From: Flammeovirgaceae bacterium
Lineage (GTDB): Bacteria > Bacteroidota > Bacteroidia > Cytophagales > Cyclobacteriaceae
DNA length: 12,974 nt
Direction of reading: 5' to 3'
NCBI GenBank assembly: GCA_003229495.1
Contig: QIEB01000294.1
Coordinates: 1 to 12,974, forward strand
Shown here one piece after another: positions 5,424-12,885 of this stretch; positions within the stretch are counted from its first letter, which is position 1, and each line of letters begins with the position of its first letter. The notes below the pieces were generated by a model that saw only the letters and a program-made list of their open reading frames with translations, was not told the origin of the DNA and made no database searches. The translations under genes and the position numbers were made by a program.

Positions 5424-6311
5424 CTAAATAAATTCAGCCTGATTCAGGTAGTTGAAAGCGGATTCCAGGTTTCCAAACGGATCATCAGTGCGCTCGTCTT
5501 CCACAAAGAAATATGAGATCCCAGATTTGCCTTTGATGTTAAATACGGATTCAAAATCCACAATACCAGTGCCCACGGTGGTTTGCTCCAGATCTTCTGC
5601 AGCATCTTTAATGTGGAAGGAGCAGAAACGACCAGGATATTTTTCGATAAGTGCTACCGGATCAGCACCACCTTTAACCACCCAATAAAGATCTAACTGA
5701 AATGACACCAGATTGGCCTGCGTTTCTTGTAACAGAATTTCTAGGCCCACTTTATCATCCTGTTTCTCAAATTCAAAGTTGTGATTGTGATAACCTAGCA
5801 GAAGTCCGGAATCATTAAATATTTCACCAAGTTTATTCAGGTTCTCGGCTACCTTATAGTAGTCTCCTCGATATTCCTTGCTTATAGATGGTATCATAAC
5901 ATGAGGAATTCCCATCGTCAATGCGGCATCTCTAAGTCTTTCACCTTCACCAGTCTGGAAATAAGTACTATGGGTCGATAGGATTTTCATACCGGTGTCC
6001 GTTACAATGCGACTGTATTCCTCTGGAGACATTTCCAGGATCTGTCCATCGATGCCAAGGCCGTACGCTTCTATATACTGATAGCCGATGTCTGCCAACT
6101 TCTTCATGGAACCCGAAAAGTCTACTTTTAGGGCATCCCTGACGGAGTAAACCTGTACTCCAATGGCCTTATCTTTTGGCAGAGACTCCACTACTTCTTC
6201 CGTTATAGTTTGCGCTACCTCTTGTTTCTTGTTAGTGCACCCTAACGGAAGGAGCATACTTCCAGCGGCCAGGTAGGAACTGTTCTTTAGGAATTTTCGA
6301 CGCGTTTTCAT
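5424..6311 (-). CDS. Tat-exported sugar phosphate isomerase/epimerase-like TIM-barrel lipoprotein
   Basis: A xylose-isomerase-like TIM barrel (AP endonuclease 2 fold) of 295 residues if started at ATG 6311. That start gives MKTRRKFLKNSSYLAAG, a clear twin-arginine signal, followed by LPLGC (Cys25), a lipobox; the upstream ATG at 6335 adds eight residues that spoil this. The mature protein has QVYSVRDAL, YIEAYG, GYHNHNFEFE, FQLDLYWVVKGG, SFHIKDA and FVEDE, matching the usual metal- and sugar-binding strands (Glu, Asp, His, Glu). Exported Bacteroidota members are often found with glycan and 3-keto-glycoside enzymes, but the exact reaction cannot be read from sequence. It is divergent from the 2-epimerase lipoprotein, with 77 nt between the chosen starts, suggesting shared control. 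Only a degenerate -7 element (TATCTTTC, 6348-6341) is visible. Confidence 0.88.
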   Translation of the reverse strand: MKTRRKFLKNSSYLAAGSMLLPLGCTNKKQEVAQTITEEVVESLPKDKAIGVQVYSVRDALKVDFSGSMKKLADIGYQYIEAYGLGIDGQILEMSPEEYSRIVTDTGMKILSTHSTYFQTGEGERLRDAALTMGIPHVMIPSISKEYRGDYYKVAENLNKLGEIFNDSGLLLGYHNHNFEFEKQDDKVGLEILLQETQANLVSFQLDLYWVVKGGADPVALIEKYPGRFCSFHIKDAAEDLEQTTVGTGIVDFESVFNIKGKSGISYFFVEDERTDDPFGNLESAFNYLNQAEFI

Positions 6312-6388
6312 TTGACTGTTTAATAAGTGGAACAATGCGCGAAAGATATGAATTTTTTTATCACATTAGTAACACAACCATAAATTCA

Positions 6389-7714
6389 ATGACTTACCGG
6401 TATTTAAGAAATACTACACTGCTGATTTTGATATCTGCATGTTCTGGAGGTAGTTCAAATAAAGCGTCGATTCAATTTGCCGAAGAATTGGGGCATGTAC
6501 TTCGAAATGATGTGATGGAGCTTTGGTATCCCCGAGTCATTGATTCTTTGTACGGCGGTTACCTAAGTGATTTTGATTTTCAATGGAAGCGGGATGGGCC
6601 CCAGAATAAAATGATTGTGTCACAAGCCAGGCATGTTTGGACCTGCTCAAAATTGGCAGAATTGTATCCGGAGGGACCCTATTTAGATTACGCCTCACAT
6701 GGAGTAAGATTTTTAAAGAGGACCATGTGGGACCAGGAGTTTGGTGGGTTTCACAGTTTGGTGCGCCAGGATGGACAACTAATAGACAACGCTCAATGGG
6801 GAGGTCAGAAAACTGCATATGGAAACTCGTTCGGAATATATGGACTGGCAGCATACGTAATGGCTACCGGAGATACGGTATCCCTGGAGTTTGCTAAAAA
6901 AGCATTTCGATGGCTGGACAAGCACAGTTATGACCCGGAATTTGGGGGTTATTTCCAATTTATTTCACCGGAAGGAATTCCAAGTACTACCGGACGTGAA
7001 GCAGTCCCACCGAAAGACCAAAATAGTACTATCCATTTGCTGGAAGCATTCACTGAATTATATCAGGTATGGCCGAATGATACCCTAAGGGATCGACTGG
7101 AAGAATTATTGCTATTGGTAAGGGATGTAATTACTACCGACAGGGGCTATATGAATTTGTTCTTTCATCAGAATTGGCGCCCGGTAGTCTTTAAGGACTC
7201 ATTGCAAGCAATTCGGGAAGCAAATTATTCTTTGGACCATGTTTCGTTTGGCCACGATGTGGAAACAGCATACCTGATGATGGAGGCCTCGGAGGTTCTG
7301 GGTATTGAAGATGAGACTGAAACTTACCGACGAGGCAAGCAAATGGTGGACCATGCCCTGGATAACGGATGGGATGGTAAGGTTGGAGGTTTTTATGACC
7401 GGGGATATTATCTGCCTGATGTCGAGGGCATGACAATCATTAGCCACTCAAAAGTTTGGTGGACTCAGGTAGAGGCCCTAAATACCTTGCTGATCATGTC
7501 GCAGTTGTATCCCGATGACCCCAATGACTACTATGGTAAATTTACCCTTCAATGGAGTTATATTAAATCTTACCTGCTGGATCCGGATTACGGGGGTGTA
7601 TATGTGGAAGGTGTCGATGAGGACCCCGAAAGTAAGACTAGCAATAAGGGTGGTATATGGAAAGTAAACTACCACACCGCACGATCACTGATGAACTGCA
7701 TGGAAAATATTTAA
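6389..7714 (+). CDS. N-acylglucosamine/cellobiose 2-epimerase family lipoprotein
   Basis: A 441-residue (alpha/alpha)6-barrel protein of the AGE/cellobiose 2-epimerase family, which inverts C2 of N-acylhexosamines or of the reducing-end glucose or mannose of disaccharides. ATG 6389 gives MTYRYLRNTTLLILISACSGG, a lipoprotein signal with lipobox ISAC; the upstream ATG 6335 would bury this and is rejected. Visible family motifs are SQARHVWTCSKL, WDQEFGGFHSL, KTAYGNSFGIYGL, FGHDVETAYLM (His289, Glu292), HSKVWWTQVEAL (Trp357-Glu362) and WKVNYHTARSL (His429, Arg432). The two histidines correspond to the general acid/base pair described for cellobiose 2-epimerases. Most characterised members are cytoplasmic, so a lipid-anchored copy points to action on oligosaccharides outside the cytoplasm (inference). 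It is divergent from the isomerase lipoprotein; a 78-nt structured element begins right at its stop codon. Confidence 0.9.
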   Translation: MTYRYLRNTTLLILISACSGGSSNKASIQFAEELGHVLRNDVMELWYPRVIDSLYGGYLSDFDFQWKRDGPQNKMIVSQARHVWTCSKLAELYPEGPYLDYASHGVRFLKRTMWDQEFGGFHSLVRQDGQLIDNAQWGGQKTAYGNSFGIYGLAAYVMATGDTVSLEFAKKAFRWLDKHSYDPEFGGYFQFISPEGIPSTTGREAVPPKDQNSTIHLLEAFTELYQVWPNDTLRDRLEELLLLVRDVITTDRGYMNLFFHQNWRPVVFKDSLQAIREANYSLDHVSFGHDVETAYLMMEASEVLGIEDETETYRRGKQMVDHALDNGWDGKVGGFYDRGYYLPDVEGMTIISHSKVWWTQVEALNTLLIMSQLYPDDPNDYYGKFTLQWSYIKSYLLDPDYGGVYVEGVDEDPESKTSNKGGIWKVNYHTARSLMNCMENI

Positions 7715-7791
7715 ACCCGGAATCCTGTGCGAGCACCTGTCTCACAGCAACTTAGGCTACTCGCGACAAAGTCTAATGACAATTCCGGGTT
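7714..7791. other. 78-nt structured inverted-repeat element after the epimerase stop codon
   Basis: Outer arms aacccggaat (7714-7723) and attccgggtt (7782-7791) are a perfect 10-bp inverted repeat. Inside, tgtgcgag (7726-7733) pairs with ctcgcgaca (7760-7768, one bulged base), enclosing a hairpin ctgt-ctc-acag (7737-7747). A short gtc-taat-gac stem follows at 7771-7780. The whole can fold as a branched, junction-like structure. It lies between convergent genes (epimerase and mscL) and overlaps the last base of the epimerase stop. It might be a bidirectional terminator (a T-rich TTTAAATATTTT follows on the minus side), a REP-like repeat, or a structured RNA. Structure is seen directly; function is unknown. 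Confidence 0.6.
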
Positions 7792-7815
7792 AGCAGAAAG
7801 ACTAGTGACATGACA

Positions 7816-8259
7816 CTAACGGTTATTGCCCATAGTACCTTCCATTCGGGCCAGTGTATCATTTATATTTGCCAATAACTGGATATCTCTGGGAGTGGGT
7901 ACTGAAGTTTCCTTTTCGTCTTCTGCCATCCGCCGTATTATGTTGAATACTTTGACCACCAGAAACATTACGGTGGCCATCACTAGAAAATCCAGGGATA
8001 CCTGTAGGAAATTACCGTATGTGAGTACTATCTCTGATTGTAGTACGGCTCCATCCGAATCCAGTTGCTCTGACATGATCACAGCGTGTAGATCCCTGAA
8101 ATTTACTTTGCCCAGGAGATAGCCCAAAGGCGGCATGATAATGTCTTGAACTAAGGACGAAACTACTTTACTAGAAGCTGCTCCGATGATGATACCCACC
8201 GCCATATCAATCATATTCCCTTTGATGGCGAATTCTTTAAATTCCTGTAAAATTTTCAT
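7816..8259 (-). CDS. mscL: Large-conductance mechanosensitive channel MscL
   Basis: A 147-residue inner-membrane channel that opens on membrane tension to release solutes during osmotic downshock. The N-terminal helix and pore helix read FKEFAIKGNMIDMAVGIIIGAA then SKVVSSLVQDIIMPPLGYLLG, the family signature. A periplasmic loop with YGNFLQ follows, then the second membrane helix (SLDFLVMATVMFLVVKVFN) and a charged linker with the cytoplasmic bundle helix DIQLLANINDTLARM. Length fits the family. Ser-Ser replaces the frequent Phe-Gly in the pore helix segment (GAASSK for GAAFGK), a mild variation. ATG 8259-8257 begins MKILQEFKEF. It is divergent from the lyase gene with about 120 nt between starts, in which no clear promoter for either was found. 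Its job is unrelated to the glycan genes. Confidence 0.97.
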   Translation of the reverse strand: MKILQEFKEFAIKGNMIDMAVGIIIGAASSKVVSSLVQDIIMPPLGYLLGKVNFRDLHAVIMSEQLDSDGAVLQSEIVLTYGNFLQVSLDFLVMATVMFLVVKVFNIIRRMAEDEKETSVPTPRDIQLLANINDTLARMEGTMGNNR

Positions 8260-8382
8260 CTTTTTGGTGTGTTTAATTCCAACGATATTGTACCTGAGAA
8301 ATCTGTCTTTTTGTATTTATTTTGTAATTTCAGTTATGGCACAATGATAGTCAATTACTACGAAGTCATAAACAAAAAATCT

Positions 8383-10260
8383 ATGCATAAAGTATTGTTC
8401 AGTATTTCAATGGTATGTGTTGTTTTGTTTTTTACACTAAGGTCTTTGGGACAACCCAGTCAAGGGGATAATATTACCCGGCTTGATAATCCAATCACCG
8501 TAAAATACTTACAAAAAAAGTTAAGTAAACACCGTCCCAGATTGGTGCTTAACCATGAAACTGAACGGAACCTAAGGGAAAAACTAAAAACTGATCCCGT
8601 GGTTCAAAACATGTATAACGCGGTAAAGCTAAACGCTCAGTCAGTTTTTGAAAAACCTTTATTGGAAAGAAAGTTGATCGGCAGAAGGTTGTTGGGAACA
8701 TCACGCGAAATGCTTTGGCGTATGAACATGCTCGGTTTGGTGTATCGATTAGAAAAAGAAGAGCGGATAGTTAACAGGATCAATGAAGAGGTGCTTGCTG
8801 TATGTAATTTCGTGGATTGGAACCCCTCACATTATTTGGATGTCGCCGAGATGGCCCTAGCGGTGGCTATTGCACTTGATTGGACAGCCGGTGACTTGCC
8901 GGTAGAAACTCAAAAGTTGGCAATCGATGCCCTTATCCAAAAAGGAATAAAGCCCAGTTGGGAGGGAGATAATGTTCCTGGCTGGGCCTATGGCACCAAT
9001 AATTGGAATCAGGTATGTAACGGAGGTATGATTGCAGCTGCCATTGCCATAGCAGAAACCGATCCCGAACTAGCAGCAAAGACCATTTACAGGGCGTTGG
9101 ATGGACTGCCAAGCTCCTTGGCAGCATATGGCCCAGATGGAGTGTACCCTGAAGGATCAACTTATTGGAGCTATGGAACCAGTTTTTCAGTGGTAACAAT
9201 TGCCATGTTGGAAAGCGCATTCGGGACAGATTTTGGAATGGGTGACTATCCTGCCTTTATAGAGAGCGCTATGTTTCGAGTATTGTGTAACGCTCCTTCC
9301 GGTTGGTATTATAATTTCGCTGATTGTGGTGATAAAAGAAGCCAAAACGGTGATATCACCTTGGCATGGTTTGCTGCAAAAACCGGCAACAAGGCCTATT
9401 TTGAAAAAGAAAGGTTTCTGCGAAATCCTGAAGCAATGGGCAAACTCGGCCGTCTTGCAGGTGCTGGTATGATTTGGCTGGCACAATATGCAGAGAAAGG
9501 TGAACAAAAAGCACCCATGGCCTGGAAAGGAGAGGGGGCTAACCCTATAGTAATTTTCACCGGAGCAAAGAATGACCCACACCAGTATTATTTTGGAGGC
9601 AAAGGTGGTCGCGGTTTAGTCAATCATGGAAATATGGATGGTGGCTCCTTCATATTTGAATTGAACGGCGTAAGGTGGGTAGTGGATCCGGGAAACCAAC
9701 CTTATCATGAATTGGAAAAAACAGGATTCGATCTTTGGGGTCGCTGTCAGGAATGTGAACGGTGGTCTTTGTTGACAAAAAATAATTTTGGGCACAGTAC
9801 ACTTACCGTTAATGATGAACTACACTCAGTGGAAGGTATGGTTACTCTGGTTGAATTCAAAGACGGAAGCCAGCCGGAGGCCGTTTTTGACCTTACACCT
9901 ACTTTGGGCCCACTGGTTGCCAATGCCAGCAGGAGGTTTGTGAAAGAAAGCCCTACTTCACTGTTGATCAAAGATGAAATTGAAATCAATGAAGGCGCTG
10001 TAACCATTACCTGGCAGCTTATGACTCGAGCCGAAGTTGAATTTTTTGAAAGAGGCGTAATCTTACATCAGGATGGCAAAACATTAAAAGTTGAAAACCT
10101 GTCTCACCCGGGCTTGACTGCTTCCATTGTAAATTTGGATCCACCACCTTTAGAACTAGATCGTCAGATAGAAAATTTGAAACGGATTGAGTTCAGATAT
10201 CCGGCGTATCTATTTGAGGGGGAAAAAGGGGAAATTAACATTCGTCTTTCGATGGATTGA
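8383..10260 (+). CDS. Secreted heparinase II/III-family polysaccharide lyase-like protein
   Basis: A 625-residue protein with a Sec signal peptide (MHKVLFSISMVCVVLFF, cut near SLG-Q). ATG 8383 is chosen because the open frame's 38-residue upstream part has no signal character. The N-terminal half is an alpha/alpha toroid carrying NNWNQVCNGG (206-215) and GPDGVYPEGSTYWSYG (250-265). The C-terminal half is the heparinase II/III-like beta-sandwich with NHGNMDGGSFIFELNGVRW (414 onward), DPGNQPYHELEKTGFD and NNFGHSTLTVND. The family cleaves uronic-acid polysaccharides (heparin/heparan, alginate and related) by beta-elimination; Asn206/207, the Tyr residues in 249-264 and His415 are plausible catalytic residues by position. 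The PL family and substrate cannot be fixed. It converges on the deacetylase gene with an 11-nt gap and is likely periplasmic or surface-exposed. Confidence 0.9.
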   Translation: MHKVLFSISMVCVVLFFTLRSLGQPSQGDNITRLDNPITVKYLQKKLSKHRPRLVLNHETERNLREKLKTDPVVQNMYNAVKLNAQSVFEKPLLERKLIGRRLLGTSREMLWRMNMLGLVYRLEKEERIVNRINEEVLAVCNFVDWNPSHYLDVAEMALAVAIALDWTAGDLPVETQKLAIDALIQKGIKPSWEGDNVPGWAYGTNNWNQVCNGGMIAAAIAIAETDPELAAKTIYRALDGLPSSLAAYGPDGVYPEGSTYWSYGTSFSVVTIAMLESAFGTDFGMGDYPAFIESAMFRVLCNAPSGWYYNFADCGDKRSQNGDITLAWFAAKTGNKAYFEKERFLRNPEAMGKLGRLAGAGMIWLAQYAEKGEQKAPMAWKGEGANPIVIFTGAKNDPHQYYFGGKGGRGLVNHGNMDGGSFIFELNGVRWVVDPGNQPYHELEKTGFDLWGRCQECERWSLLTKNNFGHSTLTVNDELHSVEGMVTLVEFKDGSQPEAVFDLTPTLGPLVANASRRFVKESPTSLLIKDEIEINEGAVTITWQLMTRAEVEFFERGVILHQDGKTLKVENLSHPGLTASIVNLDPPPLELDRQIENLKRIEFRYPAYLFEGEKGEINIRLSMD

Positions 10261-10276
10261 ATCCTTTCCATTCAAT
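10256..10276. terminator. Small hairpin carrying the stop codons of two convergent genes
   Basis: Arms attgaat (10256-10262) and attcaat (10270-10276) flank a 7-nt loop. The lyase TGA (10258-10260) sits in one arm and the deacetylase TGA (10274-10272, minus) at the mirrored place in the other. It could act as a weak bidirectional terminator, but there is no strong T run on either side. Confidence 0.35.
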
Positions 10277-11057
10277 ATTTCCTTAAAATTCCTTCATTTT
10301 TTTTACCCGTTGACGTAGCTGCAGCCAATGCGGCAGCCTGGGTGAAGCCGCTTAGACAACCCCTCATGGTAGCTAAGCTTTTGTAATAGTCGTTATACCG
10401 AAATCCTGTTTCACCGCGCCACATGGGAAACAGCGCACAAGCGGATTGCCATTTATCAAATACACTGGTAATGTCCAGATAGGTGTCTAGTTGGAAACCA
10501 TCCATGTCTTCCCAGTTTTCCGCATAAAACAATTGTCCGACGTAATGGGCAGGATGCGTTCGCTCAAGGGTTTTAAGCCCTGCATAAAAGCGGGCATATT
10601 GGACAATTTGATAACAGTTTTTGTGATCTTTGTGCCAGCTTCCTTCCCAGTGCGTAACAATTATGGAAGGTTTCACCTTCCTTATTTCATCACAAACCAC
10701 CAAACTAGCTTCTTCATTAAAAGGAATTTCTGCATCCGGGTAATTAAGAAAACTTGCACTGGCACCCAGGGAATTTGCTGCCTGTTCCATGGCTTCTTGT
10801 TGCAAACGCCCATATTCGGTGGTTGGAATTGAGTTATGCCCCCGCTCTCCCAGTGAAAGACTAAGAAATGTGCCGCCACCACCGTTTGCAATATGTTGGG
10901 CAACTACAGCGCCCATACTAAACATGCCATCTCCTGGATGTGCTGCAATGGCCATAATGTCGCTAGTTGCTGTTTGAGGGAAATTTCTTTGACCCGGCAA
11001 CCAAAATCCTGCTGAAGCAGCCATAGAAACTTTTAAAAATTCGCGTCTCTTTTTCAT
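10272..11057 (-). CDS. Tat-exported PIG-L/LmbE-family deacetylase with HPGD motif
   Basis: A 261-residue LmbE-fold protein; relatives remove N-acetyl groups from GlcNAc-containing molecules using zinc. The N-terminus MKKRREFLKVSMAASAGFWLPG is a twin-arginine signal. The first metal motif, normally AHPDDE, reads AAHPGDGM (His40, Gly42, Asp43). Metal ligands His40 and Asp43 remain, but the residue corresponding to the general-base Asp (Asp15 in MshB) is glycine. The second motif is HKDH (142-145, usually HPDH), with ligand His145 kept. LSLGERG and NYPDAEIPFN match the family core. HPGD-type members appear to form a variant exported subfamily, so this may be a natural variant, but activity is uncertain. 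It starts 16 nt after the GH9 gene on the same strand, so the two are probably co-transcribed. A run of eight T at 10297-10304 lies in its 3' end. Confidence 0.88.
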   Translation of the reverse strand: MKKRREFLKVSMAASAGFWLPGQRNFPQTATSDIMAIAAHPGDGMFSMGAVVAQHIANGGGGTFLSLSLGERGHNSIPTTEYGRLQQEAMEQAANSLGASASFLNYPDAEIPFNEEASLVVCDEIRKVKPSIIVTHWEGSWHKDHKNCYQIVQYARFYAGLKTLERTHPAHYVGQLFYAENWEDMDGFQLDTYLDITSVFDKWQSACALFPMWRGETGFRYNDYYKSLATMRGCLSGFTQAAALAAATSTGKKNEGILRKY

Positions 11058-11073
11058 TTCAATAGATTTATGG

Positions 11074-12885
11074 CTATTGGGAAACTTTCACACCAAAGTG
11101 TGCCATAAAGTAAATGGCCCCTGCAGTCCCGTCCATGGTGGGCTCGTTGGTGGAGTAGTCCCCAATGTCATCATGGTAAACTACATAGTCGTTTTGAATA
11201 TGTTCAAATGGATCTGGTTTGGTAAGGTATAACCCTTTCAGGTTGTGGTAAATGCTGGAATATATTGGGCCGTCAACCAGGCCACCAGCTACCTCTTTTT
11301 GAGTTAAATACCATATACTGGTATGCACATCTACAGGATACTCTCCTTGTTCTGGTATGGCAGTAAACATGGAGGTCCCCCAAGGATTTCTGCCTAACAA
11401 CCAATCCCTGTGTTTGAGCAGGTAAGTGTGGTATTGATTGTCTCCCGTCATTTGTTCATACAATAATAGCTGGGTTATCAGTGATGTAGTCAAATTATTT
11501 GAACACCAAATGAACGGGACTCCAATGCCAAAAGGATTCTTTTCTCCGCGCAGAATGGTTTTTTCAATACCCGTGCGATAATACCCGGCCAACTTTTCTT
11601 TAAAGTCAGGGTCAACAAAAGGATATAAAACAAAATGACCTACGTTCACAAAAGGATACAACTGGTAGTGCGACGCTGAGTCAAACTCCATCCAGGAGGT
11701 ACCCACTGTACGCAATGCATATTGCTTGGCATTTTCTAGATATTTATTTTCTCCTGTAGATTTATACAACTCGGCTGCTCCCCATTCCATATCATCGTTC
11801 CAGGTATTTTCGTGGTATCGGTAAGGGGCACTATAGGAATTTCCCTGTTGATATCCTTCATTTGCTTTTCCTAATGCATAGAGGCTCTTTGCTGCTTTCA
11901 GACATTTTTGAGCATACAACGTGTCTTGTAGGTCCGTTTTCCAAATTCGATAAGCCAATGCCATGGCAGCAGCTGACCGGCCCGCCAAATTAGCAAATCC
12001 AGTGGCTTTGCTTTGGAATTTACCCAACCCCTGAGGCATTCCTGTAGCAAAATAAGCAATCCGGTAACTGTTTGGCCCCCATCCATAATCTGAACTATCC
12101 GCTTGGGGCCATTTCCAACCAATATGGTCTCGATCATCGGCAATCTGATGGAATAACTGATCGGCCTCCGGATGCATTTTGTGCAGCCAATCCAGCCCCC
12201 ATTTAGCTTCGTCCAGTACGTCGGGAACCTTATTGGGAACCTTATGACCGTAAGCGTCCACCTGGTCTTGAAATTTATCCGGTTCCAATTCGTACGCATG
12301 AAGTATGCGTGCGGTAGCATTACTGGAAGTGATCAAATACTTAAGTTGGTCCCCGGCATCATGCCAACCACCGCTAAGATCAATATAAGTAGAATCTGGC
12401 ATGGGGCCGTAAAAGGATCTTCCATCATGCGGATGACAAACTACCTCCAAAAATGGGTTATATCCACAGCGTTGCTGCCTCATAAATCCTAGGAGATCCT
12501 CCTGATAAGAACCATAGGCACCCGCTCCAATGGTAAAAGGAGCAGAAATTTTCCCGTTGGCTTCCAAAAGAATTGAATAACGCCCGGGGAGCTCAAAGTC
12601 CGTAAAGTCCAGCTGGTAATAATAAGTGAATTTATTCCAGGTAGGCGCCTTTGATCTTTTCAGTTTTCCTTTAAAAACAATGTTTTGGGTGTGGGTGTCA
12701 ATCAATGAAAATGTTCCCGGGATCTTTTGGTGGGAAAATGCCAAAGCTATCTTATCGTCCCCAGGCAGGTAGCCCACTAGATTATGACGTAGAAATACCT
12801 CGGAAGGACCCGGATGCAGCCCCAAAAACAAAGTCGTACCACCGATAATAAAGCATTTGATAACTATAAAGTAGATATTTTTCAT
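11074..12885 (-). CDS. Exported glycoside hydrolase family 9 enzyme with N-terminal Ig-like domain
   Basis: A 603-residue GH9 enzyme. A signal or anchor helix (MKNIYFIVIKCFIIGG, to about residue 23) is followed by a CelD-type N-terminal Ig-like domain (about 29-119: RHNLVGYLPGDDKIALAF to APFTIG), then the (alpha/alpha)6 catalytic domain from about 125. Seen are RQQRCGYNPF, GGWHDAGDQLKY with the Asp pair 176/179 (nucleophilic-water base), LLGRNPWGTSM (496-506), and STNEPTMDGTA with the acid Glu581. GH9 are inverting enzymes, mainly endoglucanases, but the CelD_N-type group also includes exo-beta-glucosaminidases. With a PIG-L deacetylase 16 nt downstream, an amino-sugar substrate is plausible though unproven. 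ATG 12885-12883 has a purine-rich AAGGGTGG about 7 nt upstream. The 89 nt to the right edge show no clear promoter, so transcription may come from outside the window. Confidence 0.94.
   Translation of the reverse strand: MKNIYFIVIKCFIIGGTTLFLGLHPGPSEVFLRHNLVGYLPGDDKIALAFSHQKIPGTFSLIDTHTQNIVFKGKLKRSKAPTWNKFTYYYQLDFTDFELPGRYSILLEANGKISAPFTIGAGAYGSYQEDLLGFMRQQRCGYNPFLEVVCHPHDGRSFYGPMPDSTYIDLSGGWHDAGDQLKYLITSSNATARILHAYELEPDKFQDQVDAYGHKVPNKVPDVLDEAKWGLDWLHKMHPEADQLFHQIADDRDHIGWKWPQADSSDYGWGPNSYRIAYFATGMPQGLGKFQSKATGFANLAGRSAAAMALAYRIWKTDLQDTLYAQKCLKAAKSLYALGKANEGYQQGNSYSAPYRYHENTWNDDMEWGAAELYKSTGENKYLENAKQYALRTVGTSWMEFDSASHYQLYPFVNVGHFVLYPFVDPDFKEKLAGYYRTGIEKTILRGEKNPFGIGVPFIWCSNNLTTSLITQLLLYEQMTGDNQYHTYLLKHRDWLLGRNPWGTSMFTAIPEQGEYPVDVHTSIWYLTQKEVAGGLVDGPIYSSIYHNLKGLYLTKPDPFEHIQNDYVVYHDDIGDYSTNEPTMDGTAGAIYFMAHFGVKVSQ

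Noticed and set aside
7199..7447. Open minus-strand frames inside the epimerase gene
   Set aside because: They are antisense shadows of a well-supported coding gene with no independent start signals or family motifs.
8269..8382. N-terminal extension of the lyase from ATG 8269
   Set aside because: The extension has no signal character, while ATG 8383 directly precedes a standard signal peptide.
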